64,000 bases of DNA from Bradyrhizobium guangzhouense (GTDB lineage: Bacteria > Pseudomonadota > Alphaproteobacteria > Rhizobiales > Xanthobacteraceae). The first letter of the stretch is position 1. Each line of letters starts with the position of its first letter. Location: positions 6,200,001 through 6,264,000 of the forward strand of contig NZ_CP030053.1 of the NCBI RefSeq assembly GCF_004114955.1. The letters run 5' to 3'. The position numbers and the translations under genes are program-made. Below, piece after piece: positions 18,842-28,236 of the stretch. The notes beneath the pieces are model-generated. The model worked only from the letters and a program-made list of their open reading frames with translations, searched no databases and had not been told where the DNA came from.

Positions 18842-20092
18842 TTAACGCCTGTGCTGAGGCAACTTGGGCAGGAAGACCGCGAGCAGCCCGATCGCCGGCA
18901 GATAGGCGCAAACCTGGTAGACGAACGCGATGGAGGTGTGGTCGGCGAGCTTGCCGAGCACGGCGGCCCCCAGGCCCCCGATGCCGAAGGCGACACCGAA
19001 GAACACGCCCGAGATCATGCCGAAGCGATGCGGCACCAGCTCCTGCGCGAACACGATGATCGACGACGTCGTCGAGGAGATGATCAAGCCGATGATCACC
19101 GACAGCACCGCGCTCGCGTAGAGCCCGGCATAGGGCAGCGCCAGCGTGAACGGCAGCGCGCCCAGGATCGAGATCCAGATCACGATCTTGCGGCCGAAGC
19201 GATCGCCGAGGGGACCGCCGAAGAACGCGCCGACGGCATTCGCCGCGAGGAAGATGAAGAGATAGATCTGCGCCGTTTGCGTCGACACGCCAAAGCGGTC
19301 GATCAGATAGAAGATGTAATAGCTCGACAGGCTCGAGACGTAGAGCTGCTTCGAGAACAGCAGTGCCACCAGCACGAGCAGCGCGAACGCGACGCGGCGT
19401 GAGCTTGGCGCGTCAGGATGAGCCTGAAGCGGCGCAAACTTCTTCGTGGTGATCTGCGGCGCGTACCAGCGACCGATGCGCCAGAGGATGACGATCGCAA
19501 GGAATGCAATCGAGGAGAACCAGGCGATGCTACCCTGCCCGAACGGCACCACGATCAGCGCGGCCAAGACCGGGCCCATCGACGTACCAAAGCTGCCGCC
19601 GAGCTGAAACACCGATTGCGCAAAACCGTAGCGGCCGCCCGAAGCGAGCCGCGCGATGCGCGCCGACTCGGGATGAAACACCGCCGAGCCGAGACCGACC
19701 AGCGCAGCGGCAAGGAGGATGACGAGATATTGGTGCGCAGCACTGAGCAGCAGCAGGCCGAAGAAGGTCGAGGCCATGCCGATCGACAGCGAGTAGGGCT
19801 GCGCTTTCTTGTCGGTGAAGTGACCGACCACTGGCTGCAGCAGCGAGGCCGTGAACTGGAAGGCCAGCGTGATCATGCCGATCTGCGCGAAGTCGAGCGC
19901 GTAAGTGTCCTTCAGGATCGGATACACCGAGGCGATCAGCGACTGCATGGTGTCGTTGAGGAAGTGCGAGAAGCTGATGCCGGCGAGCACGACATAGGCC
20001 GGCCCCGCGGCTTTGGCGGCCATGGGCGCGACGTCGCCGACGACGACGGGCTCGGTCAGTGTTTCCTCGGAGACGACGACAGGCTTGTTCAA
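18842..20092 (-). CDS. MFS exporter, fosmidomycin-resistance (Fsr) type
   Basis: A 416-residue transporter with about 12 membrane helices. The Fsr signature region is HFLNDTMQSLIASVYPILKD. This is followed by QPVVGHFTDKKAQPYSLSIG and GLGSAVFHPESARIARLASG. The FHPE motif is characteristic of the fosmidomycin/trichloroethylene-type subgroup. It probably exports a small toxic compound using the proton gradient. The first 30 residues are a soluble tail. The repeat at 20210-20323 separates it from glmM, which lies upstream in the same direction. Confidence 0.9.
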   Translation of the reverse strand: MNKPVVVSEETLTEPVVVGDVAPMAAKAAGPAYVVLAGISFSHFLNDTMQSLIASVYPILKDTYALDFAQIGMITLAFQFTASLLQPVVGHFTDKKAQPYSLSIGMASTFFGLLLLSAAHQYLVILLAAALVGLGSAVFHPESARIARLASGGRYGFAQSVFQLGGSFGTSMGPVLAALIVVPFGQGSIAWFSSIAFLAIVILWRIGRWYAPQITTKKFAPLQAHPDAPSSRRVAFALLVLVALLFSKQLYVSSLSSYYIFYLIDRFGVSTQTAQIYLFIFLAANAVGAFFGGPLGDRFGRKIVIWISILGALPFTLALPYAGLYASAVLSVIIGLIISSTTSSIIVFAQELVPHRFGMISGVFFGVAFGIGGLGAAVLGKLADHTSIAFVYQVCAYLPAIGLLAVFLPKLPQHRR

Positions 20093-20209
20093 TGCAGCAT
20101 CCCGGCGCGGCGAACCGCGGCGACTTGCTCATTACGATGCGGGCGGCGCTTGAACCACCGTCAATCGCAAATGGCTGGGATGCGCGGGACCTCTCCACAA
20201 GTCCGGAAT

Positions 20210-20323
20210 CGTAGGGTGGGTTAGCGTCAGCGTAACCCACCTCTTTTGTTTCCACGGTGGCAGAAATGGTGGGTTACGCTCGCGGATCGCGCTTCGCGCG
20301 ACCGCAAGCTAACCCACCCTACG
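20210..20323. repeat. Palindromic element, family C (CGTAGGGTGGGTTAGC ends)
   Basis: A 114-bp element bounded by CGTAGGGTGGGTTAGCGT and GCTAACCCACCCTACG, with inner copies of GTAACCCACC and GGTGGGTTACGC. A 144-bp relative lies at 58097-58240, and a collapsed copy made of the two ends only lies at 38087-38106. The terminal inverted repeats suggest a non-autonomous mobile element. Confidence 0.85.
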
Positions 20324-20339
20324 GCAGTGCGCTTGGAGC

Positions 20340-21683
20340 TCAGGCCGCGGCCTGGCCCAGCGCCGAGACGATGGTGTCGACGACGTCCTCGACCAGGATG
20401 CGGTCCTCGCCTTCGCCCATGACGCGGATCACGGGCTCGGTGCCGGAGGAGCGGATCAGCAAACGGCCGTGGCCGTTGAGGCGCTTCTCGCCGTCGGAGA
20501 TCGCCGACTTGACGTCGGAATCGTCGAGCGGCTTGCCGCCCTTGTGGCGGACGTTCTTGAGGATCTGCGGCAGCGGATCGAAGCGGTGGCAGACCTCGGA
20601 GACCGGGCGGCGCAGCTTCTGCACCACGGCCAGCACCTGCAGCGCGGCCACGAAACCGTCTCCGGTGGTGGCGTAGTCGGACAGGATGATGTGGCCGGAC
20701 TGCTCGCCGCCCAGATTGTAGCCGCCGCTCAGCATCTGCTCGAGCACGTAGCGGTCGCCGACCGGCGTGCGCACGAGATCGAGCCCCTGCCCTTTCAGGA
20801 AACGCTCGAGGCCGAGATTGGACATCACGGTCGCGACGATGCCGGGACGCGACAGGCGGCCGTCTTCCTTCCAGCTCTGCGCGATCACCGCCAGCAGCTG
20901 GTCGCCGTCGACGACATGGCCGCGCTCGTCGACCAGGATGACGCGATCGGCATCGCCATCGAGCGCAATGCCGATGTCGGCGCGCATCTCGCGCACCTTC
21001 TTCGACAGCGCGTCCGGCGAGGTCGAGCCGCAATCCTTGTTGATGTTGAAGCCATCGGGTTCGACGCCGATCGGCACGACGTCGGCGCCCAATTCCCACA
21101 GCGCTTCCGGCACCACCTTGTAGGCGGCGCCGTTGGCACAATCGATCACGACCCGCAGACCCTCGAGCGACAGATCGCGCGGCAGCGTGCGCTTGGCGAA
21201 TTCGATGTAACGGTCATGCACGCCGTCGATACGGCGGGCGCGGCCGAGGCTCGCGCTCTGCGCCAGGCGCTTCTCGATCGGCTCGTCGAGCAGCTGCTCG
21301 ATCTGCTTCTCGACGTCGTCGGACAGCTTGAAGCCCTGCGGGCCGAACAGCTTGATACCGTTGTCCTCAAACAGATTGTGCGAGGCCGAGATCATGACGC
21401 CGAGATCGGCGCGCATCGACTTGGTCAGCATCGCCACCGCCGGCGTCGGCATCGGGCCGACCAGCAGCACGTCCATGCCGACCGAGGTGAAGCCTGCGAC
21501 CATCGCATATTCGATCATGTAGCCGGACAGGCGGGTGTCCTTGCCGATCACGACCCGGTGGCGGTGGTCACCGCGCTGAAACGCAAGGCCGGCGGCCTGG
21601 CCGACCTTGAGCGCGAGCTCCGGCGTGATCAGTCCGTTGGCGCGGCCCCGGATCCCGTCCGTCCCGAAATATTTGCGGCTCAT
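20340..21683 (-). CDS. glmM: Phosphoglucosamine mutase
   Basis: A 447-residue enzyme that converts glucosamine-6-phosphate to glucosamine-1-phosphate for UDP-GlcNAc, and hence for peptidoglycan and LPS. It starts [17 protein letters not shown] (ATG at 21683). The phosphoserine loop is [19 protein letters not shown]. The metal-binding loop is [15 protein letters not shown]. Sugar binding lies in [11 protein letters not shown], and the phosphate-binding C-terminus is [16 protein letters not shown]. Length and motifs are normal. The gene is monocistronic here. In many relatives ftsH lies upstream, but not in this window. Confidence 0.97.
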   Translation of the reverse strand: MSRKYFGTDGIRGRANGLITPELALKVGQAAGLAFQRGDHRHRVVIGKDTRLSGYMIEYAMVAGFTSVGMDVLLVGPMPTPAVAMLTKSMRADLGVMISASHNLFEDNGIKLFGPQGFKLSDDVEKQIEQLLDEPIEKRLAQSASLGRARRIDGVHDRYIEFAKRTLPRDLSLEGLRVVIDCANGAAYKVVPEALWELGADVVPIGVEPDGFNINKDCGSTSPDALSKKVREMRADIGIALDGDADRVILVDERGHVVDGDQLLAVIAQSWKEDGRLSRPGIVATVMSNLGLERFLKGQGLDLVRTPVGDRYVLEQMLSGGYNLGGEQSGHIILSDYATTGDGFVAALQVLAVVQKLRRPVSEVCHRFDPLPQILKNVRHKGGKPLDDSDVKSAISDGEKRLNGHGRLLIRSSGTEPVIRVMGEGEDRILVEDVVDTIVSALGQAAA

Positions 21684-21903
21684 ATCGTCCCCCACGCAAC
21701 AACCAGGGACCCCCTACACAACCTCCGGGTGCCCGAACAGGCCCCGCATCCCTGATTTGCTGGGGGTCTTATAAGCCTTACACGGCTAACTTGGCTTCAA
21801 AAAATATGATGAATCATTACGGAACCGGGAACCCGGATTCTCCGGTAACTGACTGTTAACATTATATTTCCGCTTTTGGCGGCGGAACGAGGCGGAACCG
21901 GGC

Positions 21904-22122
<219 letters not shown>

Positions 22123-22187
22123 CTAAACCTTCCGATGCAAGACATCAGAGACAAGACATCAGAGACAAGCCGGGCCGGGGAACGTTC

Positions 22188-23324
22188 ATGAAGCATATTA
22201 CCTGTATCGACGATCTTCGCGCGCTGCATAAGCGCCGTGTGCCGAAGGCGTTCTTCGACTATTGCGACCGCGGCTCCTATGCCGAGGAAACGCTGCGCGC
22301 CAATCGCGAGGACATGCAGGCGATCAAGTTCCGCCAGCGCATTCTGGTCGACGTCTCCAAGCGCGACACCTCGACCACGATTTTGGGCGAGCCCTCGACC
22401 ATGCCCCTGATGCTGGCGCCGGTTGGCCTGCTCGGCATGCAGCACGGCGACGGCGAGATCCACGCCTGCCGCGCGGCGCAGGCCGCCGGCATCCCGTTCA
22501 CGCAATCGACCATGTCGATCTGCTCGATCGAGGACATCGCCGCCGCCGTGGACAAGCCGTTCTGGTTCCAGCTCTACGTGATGAAGGACCGCGGCTTCAT
22601 CAAGGATCTGATCCAGCGCGCCATCGCCGCCAAGTGCAGCGCGCTGGTGCTGACCGTCGACCTGCAGGTGATCGGCCAGCGCCATGCCGACATCAAGAAC
22701 GGCATGACGATCCCGCCGGAGTGGACGCTGTCGAAATTCCTGGATTTCGCGACCAAGCCGGCCTGGGTCTCCGGCGTGCTGCAGGGCAAGCGCCGCACCT
22801 TCGGCAACATTGCAGGCCACGTGAAGAACACCGAGGACCTCAACCGCCTCGCCGAATGGACCGCCTCGCAGTTCGACACCTCCTTGAACTGGAAGGACGT
22901 CGAGTGGATCCGGAGCATCTGGCCGGGCAAGCTCATCATCAAGGGCATCCTCGATGTCGAGGACGCCGAGGAAGCCGCCAAGACCGGCGCGCAGGCGCTG
23001 GTGGTGTCGAACCATGGCGGCCGCCAGCTCGACGGCGCGCCGTCCTCGATCGAGGTGCTGCCCGAGATCGCGGATGCGGTCGGTGACACCATGGAGATCA
23101 TGTTCGACGGCGGCATCCGCTCCGGCCAGGACGTGATGCGCGCGCTCGCGCTCGGCGCCAAGTCGTGCATGATCGGCCGCGCTTATGCCTATGGCCTGGG
23201 TGCCGGCGGCCAGGCCGGCGTCGCCAAGGCGATCGACATCATCCAGAAGGAGCTGCTGACCACGATGGGCCTGTGCGGCGTCAACAGGATCGACGAGATC
23301 GACGATCACGTGATTGCGGTGTGA
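22188..23324 (+). CDS. lldD: FMN-dependent L-lactate dehydrogenase
   Basis: A 378-residue alpha-hydroxy-acid oxidase family protein. It starts MKHITCIDDLRALHKRRVPK at 22188. FMN contacts include LAPVGLLGMQHGDGE and TQSTMSICSIEDIA. Substrate Tyr/Arg residues occur in FDYCDRGSY. The catalytic His and Arg lie in VVSNHGGRQLDGAPSSIEVL, and the phosphate loop is FDGGIRSGQDVMRALALGA. It oxidises L-lactate to pyruvate and passes electrons to quinone. It stands alone with no lldP or lldR beside it. A 14-bp tandem duplication (AAGACATCAGAGAC twice) lies in the leader. Confidence 0.93.
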   Translation: MKHITCIDDLRALHKRRVPKAFFDYCDRGSYAEETLRANREDMQAIKFRQRILVDVSKRDTSTTILGEPSTMPLMLAPVGLLGMQHGDGEIHACRAAQAAGIPFTQSTMSICSIEDIAAAVDKPFWFQLYVMKDRGFIKDLIQRAIAAKCSALVLTVDLQVIGQRHADIKNGMTIPPEWTLSKFLDFATKPAWVSGVLQGKRRTFGNIAGHVKNTEDLNRLAEWTASQFDTSLNWKDVEWIRSIWPGKLIIKGILDVEDAEEAAKTGAQALVVSNHGGRQLDGAPSSIEVLPEIADAVGDTMEIMFDGGIRSGQDVMRALALGAKSCMIGRAYAYGLGAGGQAGVAKAIDIIQKELLTTMGLCGVNRIDEIDDHVIAV

Positions 23325-23351
23325 GCCGCAACGACGGTGCCGTTTCCCGCT

Positions 23352-23452
23352 CGTCGTTCCGGGATGGTCCGAAGGACCGGACCTCAGGTGCGCAATTGCG
23401 CACCGGGGAACCTCGAGATTCCGGGTTCGCGCTTCGCACGCCCCGGAATGAC
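23352..23452. repeat. Dispersed repeat, family A
   Basis: It starts CGTCGTTCCGGGATGG and ends CGCCCCGGAATGACA, with an inner palindrome GGTGCGCAATTGCGCACC. It lies between the convergent lldD and DUF5666-like genes. Confidence 0.7.
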
Positions 23453-23460
23453 ACTGCGTG

Positions 23461-24087
23461 TCACATCGGCGGGGTTAGGCCGTCACGGCCGACATTCACG
23501 CGGTTGGCTTCCAGTGTGCCGTCGTCCTTCTTCGCCGCGCCGAAGATGATCAGCTTGACGCCGGGCTTCACTTCCGACTTGTCGCTGGCGACGAAGGTGA
23601 CGATCGGCGTATCAGGCGGCACCACGACCTTCTTCTCGCCGTCCTTGTACTTCACCGTGATGTCCTGGCCGTCGGTGCCCTTCACCGTCTGCGCCACCGT
23701 GGCGTTGGTCATGGTGGAATTGGCGCGGGCATCCCAGGGGCGGGAACCTTCGGCGGCGCCGCGCTGGTTTTCCGGAAAGATGTGGACGGCAATGGCCTTC
23801 TGCGTGCCGTCGGGCTCGGGCATGGCGGTGACGCCGATATAGGAGCCCTCCTTGATCTCGGAGAGCTCGGTCTTCACCACGGCGAAGACGGCGACGTTGT
23901 CGGTCATCTTCACCTTCACATCGCTGCCCTCGCGCGTCTTGATGCCGAGCATGTTGCCGTCGACGCTCTCGATGGTGCCACGGATGCGGACCATCGGCGC
24001 CTGCTGCGCCGAGGCGGATGATGTGACGAGACAGGCGACGAACGCAGCCGCGACGGCACGCGGCATCCAGTTCTTCAGCTTTTGCAT
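23461..24087 (-). CDS. Secreted DUF5666-like protein, copy 1
   Basis: A 208-residue precursor with signal peptide MQKLKNWMPRAVAAAFVACL, cut near ASAQQ. The mature part begins VRIRGTIESVDGNMLGIKTR, an OB-like strand pattern seen in DUF5666 proteins. Later it has PWDARANSTMTNATVAQTVK and KYKDGEKKVVVPPDTPIVTF. It ends VNVGRDGLTPPM. It is a paralogue of the next gene, of identical length and nearly identical C-terminal nonapeptide. The function is unknown. A periplasmic, metal- or ligand-responsive role is only a guess. Confidence 0.8.
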   Translation of the reverse strand: MQKLKNWMPRAVAAAFVACLVTSSASAQQAPMVRIRGTIESVDGNMLGIKTREGSDVKVKMTDNVAVFAVVKTELSEIKEGSYIGVTAMPEPDGTQKAIAVHIFPENQRGAAEGSRPWDARANSTMTNATVAQTVKGTDGQDITVKYKDGEKKVVVPPDTPIVTFVASDKSEVKPGVKLIIFGAAKKDDGTLEANRVNVGRDGLTPPM

Positions 24088-24160
24088 GATTGTCCCCTCG
24101 GGAAGTTGCGGCGATCAACGGCAAACCCCGTGCGATCGCCGCTATTCCCCGAAATCCCGA

Positions 24161-24787
24161 TCACATCGGCGGGGTCAGGCCGTCACGGCCGACGCTGACG
24201 CGGTTGGTCTCGAACGAGCCGTCGGGCAATTGCTTCATGAAGGCGATGACCTTGGCGCCGGCCTTCAGTTCCGACTTGTCGCCGGGAACGAAGGTCACGA
24301 CCGGTGTCATATCGGAGACGAACACCTTCTTCTCGCCGTCCTTGTACTTCACCAGCAGCGTATGGCCGTCATTGCCGACCACGCTCTCCGACACCGTGGC
24401 GTTGGTCATGCTGGAATTCGGCTTGAGATCATAGGGCCGCGAGCCCTCGCCGGTGCCGCGCATGCTCTCCGGAAACACATGCACCTCGACGGCATTGTTG
24501 CCGCCGTCAGGCCCCGGCACGGTGGTGGCGCCGACGAAGGAGCCGACCTTGATGTCGGCAAGCGAGATCTTGGTGACGCCGACGACGCGCGCGTCGGAGG
24601 CGATGTGCAGCTTGACGTCCTCGCCGCTGCGCGACTTGACCTGCAGGGTGTCGCCATCGACGCTCTCGATCGTGCCGCGCACGCGCGTCGGCACCGGCGC
24701 CTTTTGCGCGACGGCGGCAAGAGTGGACGCCGCCACCATCGCAACAGCGATGAGCGGACGTGTGAAACTGGCACGTTGGATCGTCAT
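24161..24787 (-). CDS. Secreted DUF5666-like protein, copy 2
   Basis: A 208-residue precursor with signal peptide MTIQRASFTRPLIAVAMVAA, cut after AVA. It aligns along its whole length with the previous gene: VRGTIESVDGDTLQVKSR, GTGEGSRPYDLKPNSSMTN, KYKDGEKKVFVSDMTPVVTF, and the end VSVGRDGLTPPM. The two genes lie 73 bases apart in the same direction, so they are a tandem duplication and probably one transcript. aroE lies upstream, also on this strand, 56 bases away. Confidence 0.8.
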   Translation of the reverse strand: MTIQRASFTRPLIAVAMVAASTLAAVAQKAPVPTRVRGTIESVDGDTLQVKSRSGEDVKLHIASDARVVGVTKISLADIKVGSFVGATTVPGPDGGNNAVEVHVFPESMRGTGEGSRPYDLKPNSSMTNATVSESVVGNDGHTLLVKYKDGEKKVFVSDMTPVVTFVPGDKSELKAGAKVIAFMKQLPDGSFETNRVSVGRDGLTPPM

Positions 24788-24843
24788 TGATGTCTCCGAT
24801 TGTCCCCACCGGGATAGAACGCCGGAGACGGCGCACTATTCTC

Positions 24844-25683
24844 TCAAGTCTTTGTGAGATCGGCCTCGACCAGCGCGCGGAGCTCGGCGGTCACTTCAGG
24901 CCGTCGGCCGAACCACAGCTCGAAGCCGCGCACCGCCTGGTGCAGGAGCATGCCGAGCCCATCGGCGGTCCTGAGCCCGCGGGCCCGGGCGGCCGCGAGC
25001 AGCGGCGTCACCAGGGGAACGTAGACGAGGTCGGCGACGACGGCGGCTTCCGGCAGCCGCGCCACATCGACCTCGAGCGGGGGCTGGCCATGCATGCCGA
25101 GCGAGGTCGTGTTCACGAGAAGCTTGGCGCGCGGCAGCAGGTCGTTGATCCCGTCCCAGGCCAGCGGATGCACGTTCGGCCCGAACTGCGCCGCAAGGGC
25201 CTCGGCATGCGCCAGGGTGCGGTTGGCGAGATGGACGTGCGTGAAGCCGCGTTCGAGCAGGCCGAACACGACCGCGCGCGAGGAGCCGCCTGCCCCCAGC
25301 ACCAGCGCCTCCCCGGCCTTGTCCCAGCGGTGCGCGCTGGCGTCGAGATTGCCGAGAAAGCCCTCGACATCGGTATTGGTCGAGCGCAGCTCGCCATCTT
25401 CGAACCACAGCGTGTTGGCCGCGCCCACGGCCTTGGCGCGCGCGTCGGGGGTCGACAGCTCGAGCACGCCGACCTTGTGCGGAATGGTGACATTGGCGCC
25501 GACAAAGCCGCGCAGCGACAGCCGCAGCACGAAATCGCGCAAGTCATCGGGCGGAACGGCCTCGATGACATAACCGCCTGCGATGCCGAGCGTGCGCAGC
25601 CAGTAATGATGGATCAGCGGCGAGCGCGAATGCGCGGCCGGCCATCCGATCAAACAGGCTGCGGGAGCCTTGGGCGTGGTCAT
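24844..25683 (-). CDS. aroE: Shikimate dehydrogenase
   Basis: A 279-residue NADPH-dependent enzyme that reduces 3-dehydroshikimate in aromatic amino acid synthesis. It starts MTTPKAPAACLIGWPAAHSR at 25683. Substrate binding lies in HSRSPLIHHYW. The catalytic Lys is in GANVTIPHKVGVLEL, and the cofactor loop is VLGAGGSSRAVVFGLLERG. Another conserved motif is LVNTTSLGMHGQPPLEV. The C-terminal QAVRGFELWFG is also typical. Upstream in-frame codons to 25755 are rejected because they lack family features. Confidence 0.95.
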   Translation of the reverse strand: MTTPKAPAACLIGWPAAHSRSPLIHHYWLRTLGIAGGYVIEAVPPDDLRDFVLRLSLRGFVGANVTIPHKVGVLELSTPDARAKAVGAANTLWFEDGELRSTNTDVEGFLGNLDASAHRWDKAGEALVLGAGGSSRAVVFGLLERGFTHVHLANRTLAHAEALAAQFGPNVHPLAWDGINDLLPRAKLLVNTTSLGMHGQPPLEVDVARLPEAAVVADLVYVPLVTPLLAAARARGLRTADGLGMLLHQAVRGFELWFGRRPEVTAELRALVEADLTKT

Positions 25684-25837
25684 CCTTCCCTCGGGTCGTG
25701 TTCGAGGGCGATCCATTTCGCGTCCGGCCGGTCCTGTCAAGCGCACCGGCGCCACAGTGCCGATCGGGCCGCTAGCTCACGGTCTCGTCGGCCATGAGGA
25801 TGAGATCAGGGTTTTTGGCACAGGGCAGCTTCCACGG

Positions 25838-25923
25838 CGTCATTGCGAGGAGCAACGCGACGACGCAATCCAGAATCCCGCCGCGGAAGGACTCTGGATT
25901 GCTTCGCTCCGCTCGCAATGACG
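25838..25923. repeat. Dispersed palindromic repeat, family B (CGTCATTGCGAG type)
   Basis: It runs from CGTCATTGCGAGGAGC to CGCTCGCAATGACG, with CGCAATCCAGA and CTGGATTGCTTCG inside. A close relative is at 38821-38901. It fills most of the 312-base gap between aroE and the EF-G-like gene, where I see nothing else. Confidence 0.85.
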
Positions 25924-25995
25924 AGGAGGAAATGGGCTCGCCTCGCATCTCCCTCTCCCGCGGGTGCAGGAGAGGGAGTGCGGTGTCTTACAGCA

Positions 25996-28044
25996 TCACG
26001 CCGCGTGCTGATGCGCGGCGATGATCTGGTCGGCGGCACGGCCGGTGACTTCGGCCATGTGGTCGAACTGGCGCGTGAAGCTGCCGGCGCCAGCGGTGGC
26101 GGAACGCAGCTCGACGATCAGCTCGCCGATCTCGGCTTCCGGCATCATGGCGCGGACGCAGTCCCACCCGCTCCAGCCGTCGCGGGTATCGAAGCCGAGG
26201 ATCTGGCCGCGCCTTGCCGACAGGATCGCGTTGATCTTGGCGGTGGCATCGGTCGGACAGACGATCTCGACCACGTGGATCGGCTCCAGCAGCACCGACT
26301 GGCATTGCGGCAGGCCTTCGTTGAGCCCGACCCGCGCCGCCGTGCGGAAGGCGAGGTCGGAGGAATCGACGCTGTGATAGGAGCCATCGGTCAGCGTCAC
26401 CTCCAAATCGGTTACGGGGAAGCCGAGCGGACCGCGCGCGAGCCCGTCGACGACCCCCTCTTCCACCGCGCCGATGTAGTTGCGCGGCACCGCGCCGCCG
26501 ACCACCTTCTCGGCGAACCTGAAACCCTCGCCGCGCGGCAGCGGCTTGATATCGAGCACGACGTCGCCGAATTGGCCGTGACCGCCGGACTGCTTCTTGT
26601 GGCGGCCGCGCTGGACGATCGGCTTGCGGATGGTCTCCTGGTAGCCGATCGCGGGCGGATGCGAGGCGATCTTGACGCCGAAGCGGTCGCTGAGCCGCTC
26701 GCTGGCGACGCGCAGGTGCATCTCGCCCTGCCCCCACAGCACCGTATCGTGGGTCTGGGCATTCTGCACGATGACGAGGGACGGATCCTCCTCGTGCAGC
26801 CGCATCAGGGCCTGGCCGAGCTTGACGTCGTCCTTGCGGTCGGTGGCCGCAACCGACATGGCGAGCACGGGCGGCGTCGGCTCCGAGGCTTTGAGCGCAG
26901 CCGGCGCGGTCTTGCCGCTCGAGACGGTGTCGCCGGTCTTGACGGCATCGAGCTTGGCGAGCGCCACGGTGTCGCCGGCTTCGGCCGAGGCACGCTTGCT
27001 GTCGTAAGCGCCGCTCACGGCGAGGATGCCGGAGATGCGGCTCGCACCGCCGGAGGAGGATTGCAACGTGGCGCCGTCGTCGAGATGGCCGGCGAGCAAT
27101 CGCGTCAGCGACAGCTTGCCGCCGTGCTGCGAATGCAGCGTCTTGAAGACGAAGCCGAGCGCATCCTTCGCGGACGGCGCACCGAGACGTTTTGCGGTCT
27201 CGGCGATGCCGGGCGCCTCGTGACGCAGCGCCTTCATCAGGCGCAACACGCCGTTTTCGCGCAAGGCCGCACCCAACAGAACGGGGCAGATCAGCCCTTC
27301 GCGCAATTCGCGGGCGAGGTCGTCGAACACGGCATCGCGCGGCGGCTGGATGTCCTCCAGCAATTGCTCCATCAGCGCGTCGTCGTGATCGGCGAGCTTC
27401 TCCAGCATCGAGAAGCGCGCCTCCTTCTCGCGGCCGAGATCGTCCCCCTCGAGCGCGATCACTTCGGAGGCCTTGTGCTCGCGATAGACGAACGCGCGCT
27501 CCAGCGCGAGATCGACGAAGCCCTCGATCAGTTCGCCCTTCCAGATCGGAATCTGGCGCAGCACCAGCGGCACGCGCGAGGCGGGCTGGAGCATCGCAAG
27601 CGTCTCGCGGATGCGCTTGTTGGCGCGGTCGATCTTGTTGAGGAACAGGAAACGCGGGATCTTCAGCTCCTCCAATTCGCGCAGGATGATCTGAAGCTGC
27701 GGCAGCTTCTTCTCGTCGGCCTCGCACACCACGATGGCGGCGTCGACCGCGGGAAGCGCGGCGCGCATGTCGTGGGCGAACTCGACGGAACCGGGACAAT
27801 CCAGGAAGGTGTAGCTGTCGCCCATGAAACTGGTGGTGGCGGCAGTGAGCCCGACGGTCATCTTGTGATGACGGGCCTCAGGCGTGGCGTCGCCCACCGA
27901 CGTACCGGCGTCGACGCTGCCGGCGCGCGGGATCGCGCCCGTCCGCGCCAGGATCGCTTCGAGAAGTGTGGTTTTACCTGATTGGAAAGGGCCCACCAGC
28001 GCGATGCACCGTGGACCTCGGGGACTTCTGACGTCTTGTCCCAT
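25996..28044 (-). CDS. Elongation factor G-like GTPase (EF-G2/FusA2 type)
   Basis: A 682-residue translational GTPase with EF-G domain order. G1 is ALVGPFQSGKTTLLE. G3 is FLDCPGSVEF and G4 is LFLNKIDRANK. Domain II starts near residue 290. Domain IV begins about residue 475 (IGYQETIRKPIVQRGRHKKQ, with SGGHGQFGDVVLDI). Domain V ends near FTRQFDHMAEVTG. In canonical EF-G, G1 is GHxDAGKT and G3 is DTPGH. Here Phe-Gln-Ser replaces the usual residues and Ser replaces the catalytic His. It is therefore a paralogue, not the main EF-G. The function of this subgroup is not established. Confidence 0.88.
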   Translation of the reverse strand: MGQDVRSPRGPRCIALVGPFQSGKTTLLEAILARTGAIPRAGSVDAGTSVGDATPEARHHKMTVGLTAATTSFMGDSYTFLDCPGSVEFAHDMRAALPAVDAAIVVCEADEKKLPQLQIILRELEELKIPRFLFLNKIDRANKRIRETLAMLQPASRVPLVLRQIPIWKGELIEGFVDLALERAFVYREHKASEVIALEGDDLGREKEARFSMLEKLADHDDALMEQLLEDIQPPRDAVFDDLARELREGLICPVLLGAALRENGVLRLMKALRHEAPGIAETAKRLGAPSAKDALGFVFKTLHSQHGGKLSLTRLLAGHLDDGATLQSSSGGASRISGILAVSGAYDSKRASAEAGDTVALAKLDAVKTGDTVSSGKTAPAALKASEPTPPVLAMSVAATDRKDDVKLGQALMRLHEEDPSLVIVQNAQTHDTVLWGQGEMHLRVASERLSDRFGVKIASHPPAIGYQETIRKPIVQRGRHKKQSGGHGQFGDVVLDIKPLPRGEGFRFAEKVVGGAVPRNYIGAVEEGVVDGLARGPLGFPVTDLEVTLTDGSYHSVDSSDLAFRTAARVGLNEGLPQCQSVLLEPIHVVEIVCPTDATAKINAILSARRGQILGFDTRDGWSGWDCVRAMMPEAEIGELIVELRSATAGAGSFTRQFDHMAEVTGRAADQIIAAHQHAA

Positions 28045-28236
28045 TTCGCCGCCTCCTTGGTGTGGAGCTCGGCCCGTGATTGGGTCGGCAAACGCAGATG
28101 CTCTGCCCGTCCCCGAGATTTGGCAAGCGTCAAACGTCGCTGCGGTGCGTCGTCAGTTCGTTGGTACCGCTATCGCTCGATGTTCCACCTCTCCTCGCCG
28201 GGAAGAGGTGGAAGCAGCACCGCCGTTGAGGCGACG

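Noticed and set aside
22139..22166. 14-bp direct duplication upstream of lldD (AAGACATCAGAGAC twice)
   Set aside because: It is a simple two-copy tandem duplication in a leader, with no sign of a regulatory site or mobile element. Too little for a separate feature.
25843..27981. Plus-strand open frame of 712 codons opposite the EF-G-like gene
   Set aside because: The minus strand carries clear GTPase motifs. The antisense frame has Arg/Asp-rich low-complexity text with no recognisable domain.
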